A stretch of 64,000 bases of DNA. Origin: Ryuthela nishihirai. Lineage: Eukaryota > Arthropoda > Arachnida > Araneae > Heptathelidae. A program made the position numbers and the translations under genes. Shown here one piece after another: positions 12,516 through 21,599 of this stretch (position 1 is the stretch's first letter; every line of letters starts with the position of its first letter). The notes under the pieces were generated by a model. It was not told the origin of the DNA. It made no database searches and saw only the letters and a program-made list of their open reading frames with translations. The DNA is taken from positions 5,128,704-5,192,703 of the forward strand of contig JAWZYU010000034.1 of the NCBI GenBank assembly GCA_038380435.1, written 5' to 3'.

Positions 12516-13092
12516 AAGCCCTATCACATCACTCTAATAGATACAACTATGTTTGATGACATGTCCACTTAAATTTGGAGACCACTGAACCACAAGATAA
12601 TGCAATACCATAATTATTAATAAAGTAATAGGGGCATTAACTTGAAAATTTAAACTGAACAGGTTATTTCCTGGTAAATGGTTACAGGAAGTTAAACTTA
12701 TGCTGATCCATATTTATATCAATCATCCATGTTAGTACTTACAGTGGTTGGACCCAAACTTAGTCAACACAATAGTTAAATGAGTATGACACAATAAAGT
12801 ATTAAACTAATAATGCCCCCCCCCCCATATTTTTCTAGATCCAGCCTGATCTGGATAATGATCACCATCTTAGAATAAGTCTACTGAACTTTTCCAAACA
12901 ACACATCCTTTGTGCTGCTACTTATGGCCTCTTGTCTTTTGGCTAGCTACTGTGGATGCCTCTCCAAACACATTTATGCTCTATCATTTGTGCTATGTCA
13001 CCTCAAATCCTCTGAGTGTCATCACTTGGGAAGTAACACAGAATCCTCAGTTAACAACTATGGTACCTGACCTTTCGAACTTCTGATTATTA
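12516..13092. other. intronic DNA with a poly-C tract
   Basis: No gene or repeat recognised apart from a short C-run at about 12816-12826. Confidence 0.4.
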
Positions 13093-13272
13093 CTATTGTG
13101 TGGCCAAGTGGTTAGCATGCTTGGCTACTGATCTAAGGGACCTGGATGTTCGGGTTTTTTGATGAGGTCCTGCCATCCTCACAGATCTTCTACTATGGCA
13201 TATATAAACTGACAAGCTCCTGTCAGACCTCTGTGGCAAGCAACTGCTTGAGGGGGTATTATTTATTATTAT
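13093..13272 (+). repeat. SINE1 copy (tRNA-derived)
   Basis: The copy starts GTGGCCAAGTGGTTAGCATGC (box A region) and ends GCTTGAGGGGGTATTATTTATT. A deletion removes most of the box B part seen in the copies at 26752 and 44630. Confidence 0.8.
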
Positions 13273-13352
13273 ATTCAAATGAACTAGTAATTAATATGCA
13301 ATGATCAAGAGTTCTGTTCTCAGCACACATGTTAAATGGTATATAATATATA

Positions 13353-14821
13353 CAGGGTGATTCAAAACTTATCGTTCAAATTTCGGGGGGAGGCAGGGAA
13401 TACGTCAGGAAACCGATTTCACATAGGAAAGAATGTCCGCAAATGTCCGCATGCGTATGTAGAGGGCGCTGTGTGTACCCAACCAGTGTACAGCTCGCCC
13501 GACCACTCCCGCTGTCATCAGTGTACGAGCTGACTTACTAGTGATAAGATGAATCGTTTTACGCATCAAGAGCTAGCGGATATGCATCTCGCATATGGGG
13601 CAGCTGGCGAAAGCGGCCGCCGAGCTAGGCAAGTTTACGAAGACCGATACCCCAACAGAAGAATACCGCAGCATCAAATGTTTGCACGTGTGCATCGCAA
13701 TCTGCGCGAACGTGGTTCACTGCGCAGCAACATGCAGGATACGGGGAGAAGACGACTGACGCGGACTGTCAACGTCGCAGAACAAGTCCTACAGTCCATT
13801 GAAGATAATCCGAATACCAGCACACGAGCTATTGCTCAGCAGCTTGGGGTCTCTCAGTCAGCAGTGTGGCAGATACTGCACGAGGAACGTGTGCATCCTT
13901 ACCATCTGCAAAGGGTGCAGTTACTGCATCCTGACGATTATCCGAAGCGTGTGGAATTTGCACAATGGTTCATGCAGAAAGGTGCCGTGGACCCCAGTTT
14001 TCCAGCTTCTGTACATTTTACAGATGAAGCTTCATTCACTCGTGAAGGTGTGTTCAATACACACAATTCACATGTGTGGGCTTACGACAACCCGCATGGT
14101 ACGAGAAGTCACACTGTGCAACATCGTTTTGCCGTAAATGTGTGGGCTGGAATCACTGGTGACTATTTGTTGGGACCTTACTTGCTACCGCCCCGATTGG
14201 ACGGCCGGAAATACCTAATATTTCTTGAGACAGTGTTACCGACTTTTCTGGGCGCTGTTCCTGCGCATATCCGCCGAGATATGTGGTATCAACATGACGG
14301 GGCTCCAGCCCATAGCACAATTGTTGCGCGTGATTACCTGAACCGAATATTCGGAGCTCGATGGATCGGTAGAGGTGAACTGATTGCTTGGCCACCCAGG
14401 TCACCTGATTTATCACCCATGGATTTCTTTTTGTGGGGGGCCATGAAAGACCATGTGTACGAGACCCCCGTCAACAGTGAAATGGATCTTGTTGCACGAA
14501 TAGTGGCCGCCGCAGGCATTGTCCGTGATATGCCAGGCATTTTTGAAAATGTTCGGCGGTCAATGCAACGGCGCTGTGAATCCTGTGTCCGTGTAAATGG
14601 TTGCAATTTTGAGCACCTACTGTGAACCTGTACTTTACCTTGTTGGAATAAAAGTCACATTCGTTACCACTTAACTGTACTGTTTCCTTGTGTTCACTTT
14701 ACTTGTCCATTTTGTTCATGTATATGACGTTTGCGGACCTACTTTCCTATGTGAAATCGGTTTCCTGACCTATTCCCTACCTCCCCCACGAAATTTGAAC
14801 GATAAGTTTTGAATCACCCTG
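13353..14821 (+). mobile_element. mariner-family transposon A, DD41D, apparently intact
   Basis: The 1469-bp element starts CAGGGTGATTCAAAAC and ends with the inverted copy; TA duplications lie at 13351-13352 and 14822-14823. The inverted repeats are long, about 90 bp (13353-13443 and 14730-14821), with only a few mismatches, and end with a CATAGGAAAG...GTCCGCAAA block. A single uninterrupted transposase ORF fills the centre. Intact ORF plus near-identical arms suggests recent activity. It sits inside RHOU intron 1 on the opposite strand. Confidence 0.93.
13549..14625 (+). CDS. mariner-type DD41D transposase
   Basis: This 358-aa transposase would cut and paste its own element at TA sites. 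The N-terminus (FTHQELADMHLAYGAAGESG) resembles a domain common to this arthropod transposase group. A helix-turn-helix follows at about 92-118 (TRAIAQQLGVSQSAVWQILHEE). The DDE domain has its first Asp at 159 (VHFTDEASF), its second at 250 (YQHDGAPAH) and its third at 292 (SPDLSPMDFFLWG). The second and third are separated by 41 residues, so the signature is DD41D, as in rosa-type mariners, rather than the usual DD34D. No stops or frameshifts occur. The ATG at 13549 is the first in frame after the left inverted repeat. The stop at 14623-14625 lies about 100 bp before the right repeat. Confidence 0.9.
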   Translation: MNRFTHQELADMHLAYGAAGESGRRARQVYEDRYPNRRIPQHQMFARVHRNLRERGSLRSNMQDTGRRRLTRTVNVAEQVLQSIEDNPNTSTRAIAQQLGVSQSAVWQILHEERVHPYHLQRVQLLHPDDYPKRVEFAQWFMQKGAVDPSFPASVHFTDEASFTREGVFNTHNSHVWAYDNPHGTRSHTVQHRFAVNVWAGITGDYLLGPYLLPPRLDGRKYLIFLETVLPTFLGAVPAHIRRDMWYQHDGAPAHSTIVARDYLNRIFGARWIGRGELIAWPPRSPDLSPMDFFLWGAMKDHVYETPVNSEMDLVARIVAAAGIVRDMPGIFENVRRSMQRRCESCVRVNGCNFEHLL

Positions 14822-14949
14822 TATATATACCAATACACATGGGTGGATCAGAAAGCAAGTTTACAAAGCCAATATGTCATGCCCAATAACTTCAGTGGCA
14901 AAAAGCATCCATGGAAGTAATGGTTCCCTTAAAATTCTCGTTAATAAGA

Positions 14950-15060
14950 AATATCATCATCATCCTCAAGCAGCCATGGGCTACGGAGGTCCAACCAGAC
15001 CGCGCAGTTTAATTCTCCAAGCATATCTGTCCTGAGCTACATCTGCTGCATCCGGATATA
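14950..15060 (-). mobile_element. RTE-like LINE, 3'-end fragment
   Basis: About 105 bp matching the 3' end of copy D (34757-34840), including the CATCATCATCCTCAAGCAGC end (GATGAT-type tail on the sense strand). It is extremely 5'-truncated. It retains AGCTACATCTGCTGCATC, which also occurs in copy A at the window start, so it bridges the part deleted in copy D. Confidence 0.8.
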
Positions 15061-15160
15061 AATTAAATATATATAAATATTTTGACATAAAAGTATTTTC
15101 ATAACTAAGTTTACATTTACAATATCCTCCAAATTTTTCTGTTACATTATACTGTATAAA

Positions 15161-15575
15161 TCAATAAATATTTAGCGGAAAAATTTTTCGCCAACATACG
15201 GGAATTAACCCGCATCTCTCCAGAAACACGTCAGTGTTCTTTCCAAGTAAACTAATGCCAGCTCGTCTTTTTTCCCGCTTATTTTAAGACTAAACTCATT
15301 CTCAAGATTTGTGGGCCAATGTGATGAGACTATTATTTATTTCCATCTCACTCTGTGCAATATATCGGTAATGATTGCCACCCAAGATCATAAATGGTGC
15401 CAACTGTTGACCCACAAATCTTGAGGATGAGTTTAGTCTTAAAATAAGTGGGAAAAAAGACGAGTTGGCATTAGTTCAACTGGAAAGAATACTCTGGCAT
15501 GTTTCTGGAGAGATACGGGTTCAATTCCCGTATCTCGCCAAAAAATCTTTCCGCTAAATATTTACTGATTTATCA
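15161..15575. repeat. foldback element with tRNA-like arms
   Basis: Two arms of about 160 bp (15161-15318 and 15408-15575) are inverted copies with roughly 90% identity, around a spacer of about 90 bp. In the right arm the plus strand carries a tRNA-like 3' half: a T-arm with stem ACGGG/CCCGT and loop TTCAATT, then ATCTCGCC. A D-arm-like TTAGTTCAACTGG lies about 50 bases upstream. The acceptor-like ends face outward. No anticodon stem forms cleanly, so it is not called as a functional tRNA gene. A related structure lies at 63672-63801. Confidence 0.75.
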
Positions 15576-16239
15576 ATGCCAAAAGAGCATCAGGTCATGC
15601 TGCGATTATCATCTATGTTTAAATTATACTGTATAATTTGCTAGGCTAGTTGAGCTAGGAGTGTATGAAGGATCTTACTTCATTGCTACTAAACTGGTTA
15701 TCATATCTTACAATGGCAGTTACATCTGCCATATTTAATTCACAGAATTCAATGAGTAGAAATTTCTTTCATTGGAAGAATGTCGATTATTTTGCACCAC
15801 CATAATTCTTCACATCCTTCTTACTAACCACTACAGACCACCAGAGTCATTGCCAGTATCATCAGCAATGTTGCCGGCTCACAAATCAGTATTGCTCTAC
15901 TGTTGGACGTGTAAATGTAAACTATGTCCTATATAAACCCTGTCAGCCCAATTCCTCCAATTCACATTTGCTGAAGTAGGTTATAACTTCTTAACTACAT
16001 GTTACTGTTCTATTACCATAATAAAGATAATTTATTGCTACTATAGGTATAACAGAAAATATACAAAATAATAAAAATATTTTGTGAATAAAGTAACCTA
16101 CAAGTACTAATACTACAATTCGTCGAGGCTACGTTCAGTCAGTATACTGTGATAAATATATATTGATAAGTAACATTTTTTGCTTAACTTTGTGTTTTAA
16201 AGAACAAATTACTGACATTAGGTGGGTATGTAGTGTATT
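15576..16239. repeat. intronic DNA containing repeat R4, copy 1
   Basis: Bases 15965-16160 share an old repeat with 45220-45412. Shared blocks in order include CACATTTGC, TACTATAG(G/A)TATAA and a TCGTC(G/A)A(G/A)GCTA segment. The rest of the stretch is unassigned. Confidence 0.5.
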
Positions 16240-16990
16240 GCACTACATTTGTATACATGTAATTAGATGGATTAAAATTTTTTCAAAATATAAGAAAAGT
16301 ATACGATTAATATTTGTTGTTCATTAAAATTTTTAACAAGTTTAATATAGATATTTAATTACTGAAAATGGTGGATTTTTTTTTAATGGGTGTAGAAATG
16401 TAATTAGCATTGTGATAGATATTGCAGGTTGGAATGATGTTGGGTCTATGGGTTTTGTTTTTTTTGTCTTTGATGGTATTTAGTTCCAGGGGATTTTTCA
16501 TAATTTGGATCAGCAGTGCTTTGTTTCCAACTTTCATGTTTTTGATATGTGCTGTTTCTAATAAGATTATTTAGTTTTTTTTTATAATGCAGAATGACAA
16601 TGCATTGTTTCTAATTTTGTTTTTAAGATGTCTTTTATTAGATTAATTCTGGTGATTTATTAACTTTTGTAAGACTTGTTTAAGGAATTTAGTTTTTGGA
16701 AATGTATTTATGAAGAGTTTTAAATATTGGGAAAAGAGGGAGACTTGGGGGGAGGGAGAGGGATTGGAGCAATTTGTAATATGTTAGAAGGCAATTGTTC
16801 TGTTGCCTTAACTTGGTTTGTGCGCATGGTTTTTTCATTTTTTTTAGTATTTTGCATTTGCAAGGGATTTTTTTTGAGGGGGAGGGGGGAATATGTGGTT
16901 TTGTTATTGACACATTTGTTCAGAACACAAATAACCATTAGCAGGTAATATGTTGTATTTGATGTAAACTCGAGTTATTGTTACTATGGC
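16240..16990 (+). repeat. repeat family R3, copy 1
   Basis: The region aligns over most of its length with the complement of 57290-58280. Shared blocks in order are AGATATTTAATT(A/G)CTGAAAATG, AATTAGCATTGTGATAG, TTTATAATGCAGAATG, TATTGGGAAAAGAGGG and AAACTTGAGTTATT-like sequence near 16968. No coding potential, poly-A tail or target duplication is evident, so the class is unknown. Confidence 0.65.
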
Positions 16991-17311
16991 TTAACTGGCA
17001 TAGTGGTTAGGGAGCTAGCAACTGTTCCGTTAAGGCAAACTGTGTGCTGTTAGCTTATAAAAGCCTAAAAAAGCTAGGAGTACCTTTTTGGATTTTTCTC
17101 TGTTCTATAAGTAACAAATTAAAATAAGAAAACAGTAATGAAAAAAAATCTTTTTTTCAAGAAAAGCACTGTTTTGGTTAGGGTCTGGGGTAGTGGGAAT
17201 CATCAAAAAGCCCACCTTGTTCTATTGCATAAAAAAGGCACCAGAGGACTGTAAAGTGCACTGCTGCAAAGACTTAATAAAAAAAAAAATCATCAAATAT
17301 TTACTTTAGAG

Positions 17312-19171
17312 TCACAGCTTTGTGTAATCCTTTTCAGTATGATATAATTTAAAACAAGGTCCTTGAACACACAAGGCCACTTTACAATCTTCACATTCAT
17401 AGGAACTTTCTCTTTTTCCATTTCTTGAATTGCACACAACACAAAGTCTCCTTGGCTGTTTCTTTTGTTGTAACTTAGGGATTCTTCTGATAAAATGCTG
17501 GCCATTTAAGTGCAAAACTTGATGTGGATTGCTTTGTGTTTCATTCTGCTCACATAACCCAATACTATCTTCAATCAACTCTTTTATCAGAGCAAGTCTA
17601 AAATCATACTGCATCTGCTCTGGCTTTGTTTGCTTGTATAAAACATATGCATTGAAAACAACCATGTTAACCAGGTGGATAAATATTTTTTTCCACCATT
17701 TTAAGCATTTGTATTTTAATGGATAGTATTGTAGATATTGCTCTGAATAATCAAGTCCTCCCTTTGCAGTATTGTAGTCTATAATACACTTAGGTTTTAA
17801 AACAGTTTTTGTTTTAAGAGTCTTTTGGTGTTTCCTTTTTTGCTCAATCTCCAACATATCAGCATTATGAAATGAAGAGAGCACTGTGATATCTTTTTTG
17901 TTGTGCCACTTTATAACTAAAAGTGGGCCTTTTCGGAATGAAATCGCATCTCCATTTTCCAACTTCTTTCTAAGAGCAACTCTAGGCAAGCCATATCTAC
18001 TTAATAGCACAGTACCTGTAGCATGAGTCTTCTTTTCATACAGTGCTTGGTACAAAGCAGGAGAGGAATACCACCAATTCATATGAATATGATAGCCTTG
18101 GTTAAGTAAATTATCCATCAGTTTCACAACCAGAGCATATGCATTATCAATATTACTGGTGCCTGCTTCAAGAGTTCTGTTGTCAGCACACATAATCACA
18201 TTCCATGTATAAAAAGTGTTGCTATCACTTAAAACATGCAATTTGATGCCATATTTTTCTGGGTTTTGTGTATCGTAGGCTTGGAAATATATTTTACCTT
18301 TATCACCAATTATTATTTCATCAATGAATATTTCTCTACTCGGAATATAATATGTTTTGAATCGCTCTATTACATTAGTAAACAGTTCACCAAGTTTTGC
18401 TAAAGGATCATATCCAAACTTGCCTTTCTTTGGCCTTTCAATTCTATTGTCACTTAAATGTAGGCACTGAAACAGAAGAGTAAACCTTGTCCTAGACATG
18501 ATTTTGGAGAAAAAAGGCGTCTGCACAACTAAATCAGTAGACCAGTAATGTTCCATAATTTGTTTTTGAACAAGACCTGTTGTTAGCAGTAAAGCTACAA
18601 ATTTTTTCATTTCTTCAGCTGTTGTAGGATTTCCACGGAATTCATTTATCAATGCATAGGGGCTACCAAATTCTGCTTCATGGTTCTTTAACAAAGATTG
18701 GCCATAAATATTAGTTTGCATAGCTATCTCTTCAAAAGTTTCATCAGTGAAGAAGAGTTTGAAAAAATCTAATGGTTTCTTTGCTGTTTCATCTTTCTTA
18801 CCAGGTCTAGCAATAAAATCATGCCTAATTGGGAAATCGAAGAATCCTTCCTTAAGTTCGACCCAGTGTTCATGAAACGAAGGAGAGTCATCTGTATCAC
18901 TCGTAGAACTTACATTACTTAAGGAGTCAGAGACAAATAATCCTTCATCGCCATCCGAGTCCAGGAAATACTCTTCGTTATGAGTGAGAACAGATGCTGT
19001 TAAATTTTCTTCTCTTTCTCCTTCAGAAATATCGACACTTCCTACATCCGGAAAACCCAGAAAATCTTCATCGTCAGATTCTATGAAATACTTTATAAAA
19101 AAATGGCGATTCTCTGGAGAAACTTTTTTCAAAATTTCATCGTTAGAAAACTCAAACGTTGGTGCAGCCAT
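17312..19171 (-). CDS. piggyBac-type transposase-derived protein, 619 aa, catalytic Asp altered
   Basis: This uninterrupted ORF has the full piggyBac/PGBD layout. There is an acidic N-terminus (residues about 15-110), then the DDE_Tnp_1_7 region with FFSKIMSRTRFTLLFQCLHL. The first catalytic Asp is in REIFIDEIIIGDKGK and the third in TAKGGLDYSEQ. The C-terminus is a Cys-rich finger (CVVCNSRNG...CEDCKVALCVQGPCF). The second catalytic Asp, normally in a YHxxMDNxYTSP motif, is replaced by Asn (YHIHMNWWYSSP, read from 18060-18090). An intact frame with an altered active site suggests either a domesticated gene or a recently inactivated copy. I chose the ATG at 19171; the frame is open five codons upstream without another ATG. 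No TTAA-flanked inverted termini were identified. It lies on the same strand as RHOU, within its intron. Confidence 0.85.
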   Translation of the reverse strand: MAAPTFEFSNDEILKKVSPENRHFFIKYFIESDDEDFLGFPDVGSVDISEGEREENLTASVLTHNEEYFLDSDGDEGLFVSDSLSNVSSTSDTDDSPSFHEHWVELKEGFFDFPIRHDFIARPGKKDETAKKPLDFFKLFFTDETFEEIAMQTNIYGQSLLKNHEAEFGSPYALINEFRGNPTTAEEMKKFVALLLTTGLVQKQIMEHYWSTDLVVQTPFFSKIMSRTRFTLLFQCLHLSDNRIERPKKGKFGYDPLAKLGELFTNVIERFKTYYIPSREIFIDEIIIGDKGKIYFQAYDTQNPEKYGIKLHVLSDSNTFYTWNVIMCADNRTLEAGTSNIDNAYALVVKLMDNLLNQGYHIHMNWWYSSPALYQALYEKKTHATGTVLLSRYGLPRVALRKKLENGDAISFRKGPLLVIKWHNKKDITVLSSFHNADMLEIEQKRKHQKTLKTKTVLKPKCIIDYNTAKGGLDYSEQYLQYYPLKYKCLKWWKKIFIHLVNMVVFNAYVLYKQTKPEQMQYDFRLALIKELIEDSIGLCEQNETQSNPHQVLHLNGQHFIRRIPKLQQKKQPRRLCVVCNSRNGKRESSYECEDCKVALCVQGPCFKLYHTEKDYTKL

Positions 19172-20030
19172 AATATTCCTGTGCACATAAAAAAGAATTA
19201 AGAATTTGCGACGTTCAAACTCGCTTCGGTCCTAACCACTGTAGTGGTTTCATGTGGTGTCCTACAGAATTTAAAGAGCTGAAGCAAATTGCGTCAAGTT
19301 GTTTACTTCCTTCTTTACAGACGTTCTTATGTTCCGAAGTAAGAACAAGAAACGAACACCGGTGGCTCAGATCTCATTAAACCATGACTTCCGATGTTTT
19401 TTGGTTCAAAATTAAACTTTTTTTTCCATCAACGAATTTCGTTAAAAACAAGCATTAGAACAGATAGCAGGTGGAAATTTGAAAGCACTGATGAAATTCA
19501 AATGTTTTGATTACGTTCCGATCTTAATAAGATGGCCAAAAAGACAAACTCAAGCCACACTGATGAATAATTTGTTCTACATTTTTCGTTAGTTTTAATG
19601 AATAGATTTTAATATACCAATTAAAAAAATTATGTTGTGGTTTAATTTTATAAACGAAACAACTGCTTTTGTTTTTTATGTTACAGTTCTTGACACAATA
19701 AAGATTAATATCTGAGACTGATTTTTTTTTTTGCAGTTTTGGCTCTTGATCCAATTAAGGCCTATTATTAGACTGTCATGCTTTTAGACTTCTAAATCTG
19801 CGATAAATAAATTTTCGTACCCGAGAATTATTCCGTTAATGGAATTTAGGCTTTTCAAGCATTTCTGTTCCTGTAGCCTATAACAAGGAGCCAAACTTCC
19901 AACTATTTTTGGTGCTGTCCAGTTCACATTCGCTGCGCTTTTGTTGGTCGTACAGAAAGGTGCTTCTCAACTTCTCTTTTATAAAGTACACCTTATTTTA
20001 AAATTTTTTAAATACCCCAGTACCTAAAAT
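19172..20030. other. region upstream of the piggyBac-type gene
   Basis: Bases 19172-19400 are richer in CpG than their surroundings and could be the 5' UTR or promoter of the piggyBac-type gene. They contain the palindrome AACCACTGTAGTGGTT at about 19233. No other feature was recognised to 20030. Confidence 0.4.
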
Positions 20031-20035
20031 TTTAA

Positions 20036-20136
20036 GCATTTTTTTTCTACAACTGCAACAAATTTCTTCAAACAATTTAACTAGCATTTTTTTTCTACAA
20101 CTGCAACAAATTTCTTCAAACAATTTAACTGGCTTT
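20036..20136 (+). repeat. tandem duplication, two units of about 51 bp
   Basis: The unit TTCTACAACTGCAACAAATT...CAATTTAACT occurs twice in direct tandem with almost no differences, indicating a recent duplication. Confidence 0.9.
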
Positions 20137-20690
20137 TTTTTTTTATGAAAAAAAGTAGCACCTGTAGTAAAACATAAAAAAAAAATTCAGACATTTCAGT
20201 TATGTTCACGTAGCAATACAAATATCACAGATTGATAAACATTGGTAGAGATGGTAGTTTCCATAGGAAGAGAGGGTTATACAGGAAAATTTTTATCGTA
20301 GGAGACAATAATTAAAAAACAGCTTCCAAGCAGGACCGGAACTAATGGGCTTGTTCTCCAACCTTTTCGTGAATGTCAGTATGGTAAGCAAAAAAAAATA
20401 TTTAGCTTATGTATATTTCATGCATTTTTAAAAAATGCCTTTGAATATCTCTATAAAATGGAGATGTAAATGTTATACTGCAATAGAAATTTAGTTTCTT
20501 ACTGCCCTCTCCCCTTTTACTTTTCCCCAACTCGATTGTTTCTTATCATTCCCTCTCCCCCATTTATTTCTTTTAGATCTGAGCATGTTCCCAAGCACAG
20601 TAGTAAAGTGGACATAACATTAAACTAGATAGGAGATAACGTGAAGTTGACAGTACAGACAAGGTGCCTAAAAGGTGGTCGAGCTGTAGC

Positions 20691-21185
20691 CAGTGCCGGA
20701 CTTAAGCTGTTGCTAATTAGCTTATGCTAAGGCCTCACAGTTATGAAGAAAAAAAAAACCTCAAGCAGCTGCTTATGAGGACTCAGAAATATAAGTTTGA
20801 AGTTTACTGTCACAAAATATTTTAATTTAAAATAATGTATTATGCAAACACTGTTCATCACAGTTTTACACAGTCATTATTGTATACCACTGCTAGTATA
20901 TTTTCATCACATCAATTTCATATTTATTTCTTAATGTTCCCTTCAATCACAATAATAAATACAATATATATTTTGGCAAACTTGAGTATCACCGATGAAT
21001 AGCACTCGAATCCATGCCTCACAGTTACATGCCTGGTTGAATTCTATATCACCAGATAATCTGTGCATTTACTATTTATTGATTCATGTATTTCGACTTT
21101 TCAATTTTTGAGGCCTCTTTAACTCACTGTTGCTTAGGGCCCCTTAAACTTGTCGTAGGCCTCAGTAGGTCGAAGTCGGGCCCTG
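20691..21185. mobile_element. hAT-type MITE with 8-bp target duplication
   Basis: The left end is CAGTGCCGGACTTAAG and the complement of the right end is CAGGGCCCGACTTCG. Both have the hAT-like CAG start and share the GACTT box. An exact 8-bp direct repeat GCTGTAGC flanks the element at 20683-20690 and 21186-21193, the size made by hAT transposases. It is 495 bp, non-coding, with further GGCCTCA/TGAGGCC inverted blocks inside each end. Confidence 0.88.
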
Positions 21186-21193
21186 GCTGTAGC

Positions 21194-21599
21194 TCTGTAA
21201 AACTATGGAGTAAGCATATTCTACAATTAACTCTAACAGTTTGTAATGCTGTTGCAAATCATACATAGAAATTCTTTCATGTGTTCAATAATCTGTACAA
21301 ATTTTTCACTTGTCTATGAACACACGAATAAATTCTAATCTATAAACATGAATAACTGATACTTTGCGTAGAGGAAGCAATTACCAAAAGCAGTGCTCAA
21401 CTAATAGGAATACCATTATAATATATACACTAAATAGGAATACATTATGGTAATCATTGTTTCCAAATAATTGAATCCCATCGTTTCTGATTGGTTAAGT
21501 GCAAGTATTTCTACTTTTTAAGTGAAATACTAATGAAATATTATATATTGTCCAGCAATGAAAGGGGGGGGGGGTGGACTAAAAGCACAATCTTCCCTC
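21194..21599. other. intronic DNA, poly-G tract
   Basis: A G-run of about 10 lies at 21565-21574. Nothing else recognised. Confidence 0.4.

Noticed and set aside
13799..14606. ORFs overlapping the mariner A transposase in other frames and on the other strand
   Set aside because: Shadow frames of a recognised DD41D gene; no independent motif.
15478..15541. Functional tRNA gene
   Set aside because: The T-arm and acceptor 3' strand are good, but the 5' acceptor strand has mismatches and no proper anticodon stem forms; better explained as part of a foldback repeat.
16985..19250. piggyBac element boundaries at TTAACTGGCATAGTGGTTAG and AACCACTGTAGTGG
   Set aside because: The words are similar, but the right one has no adjacent TTAA; not a convincing terminal pair.
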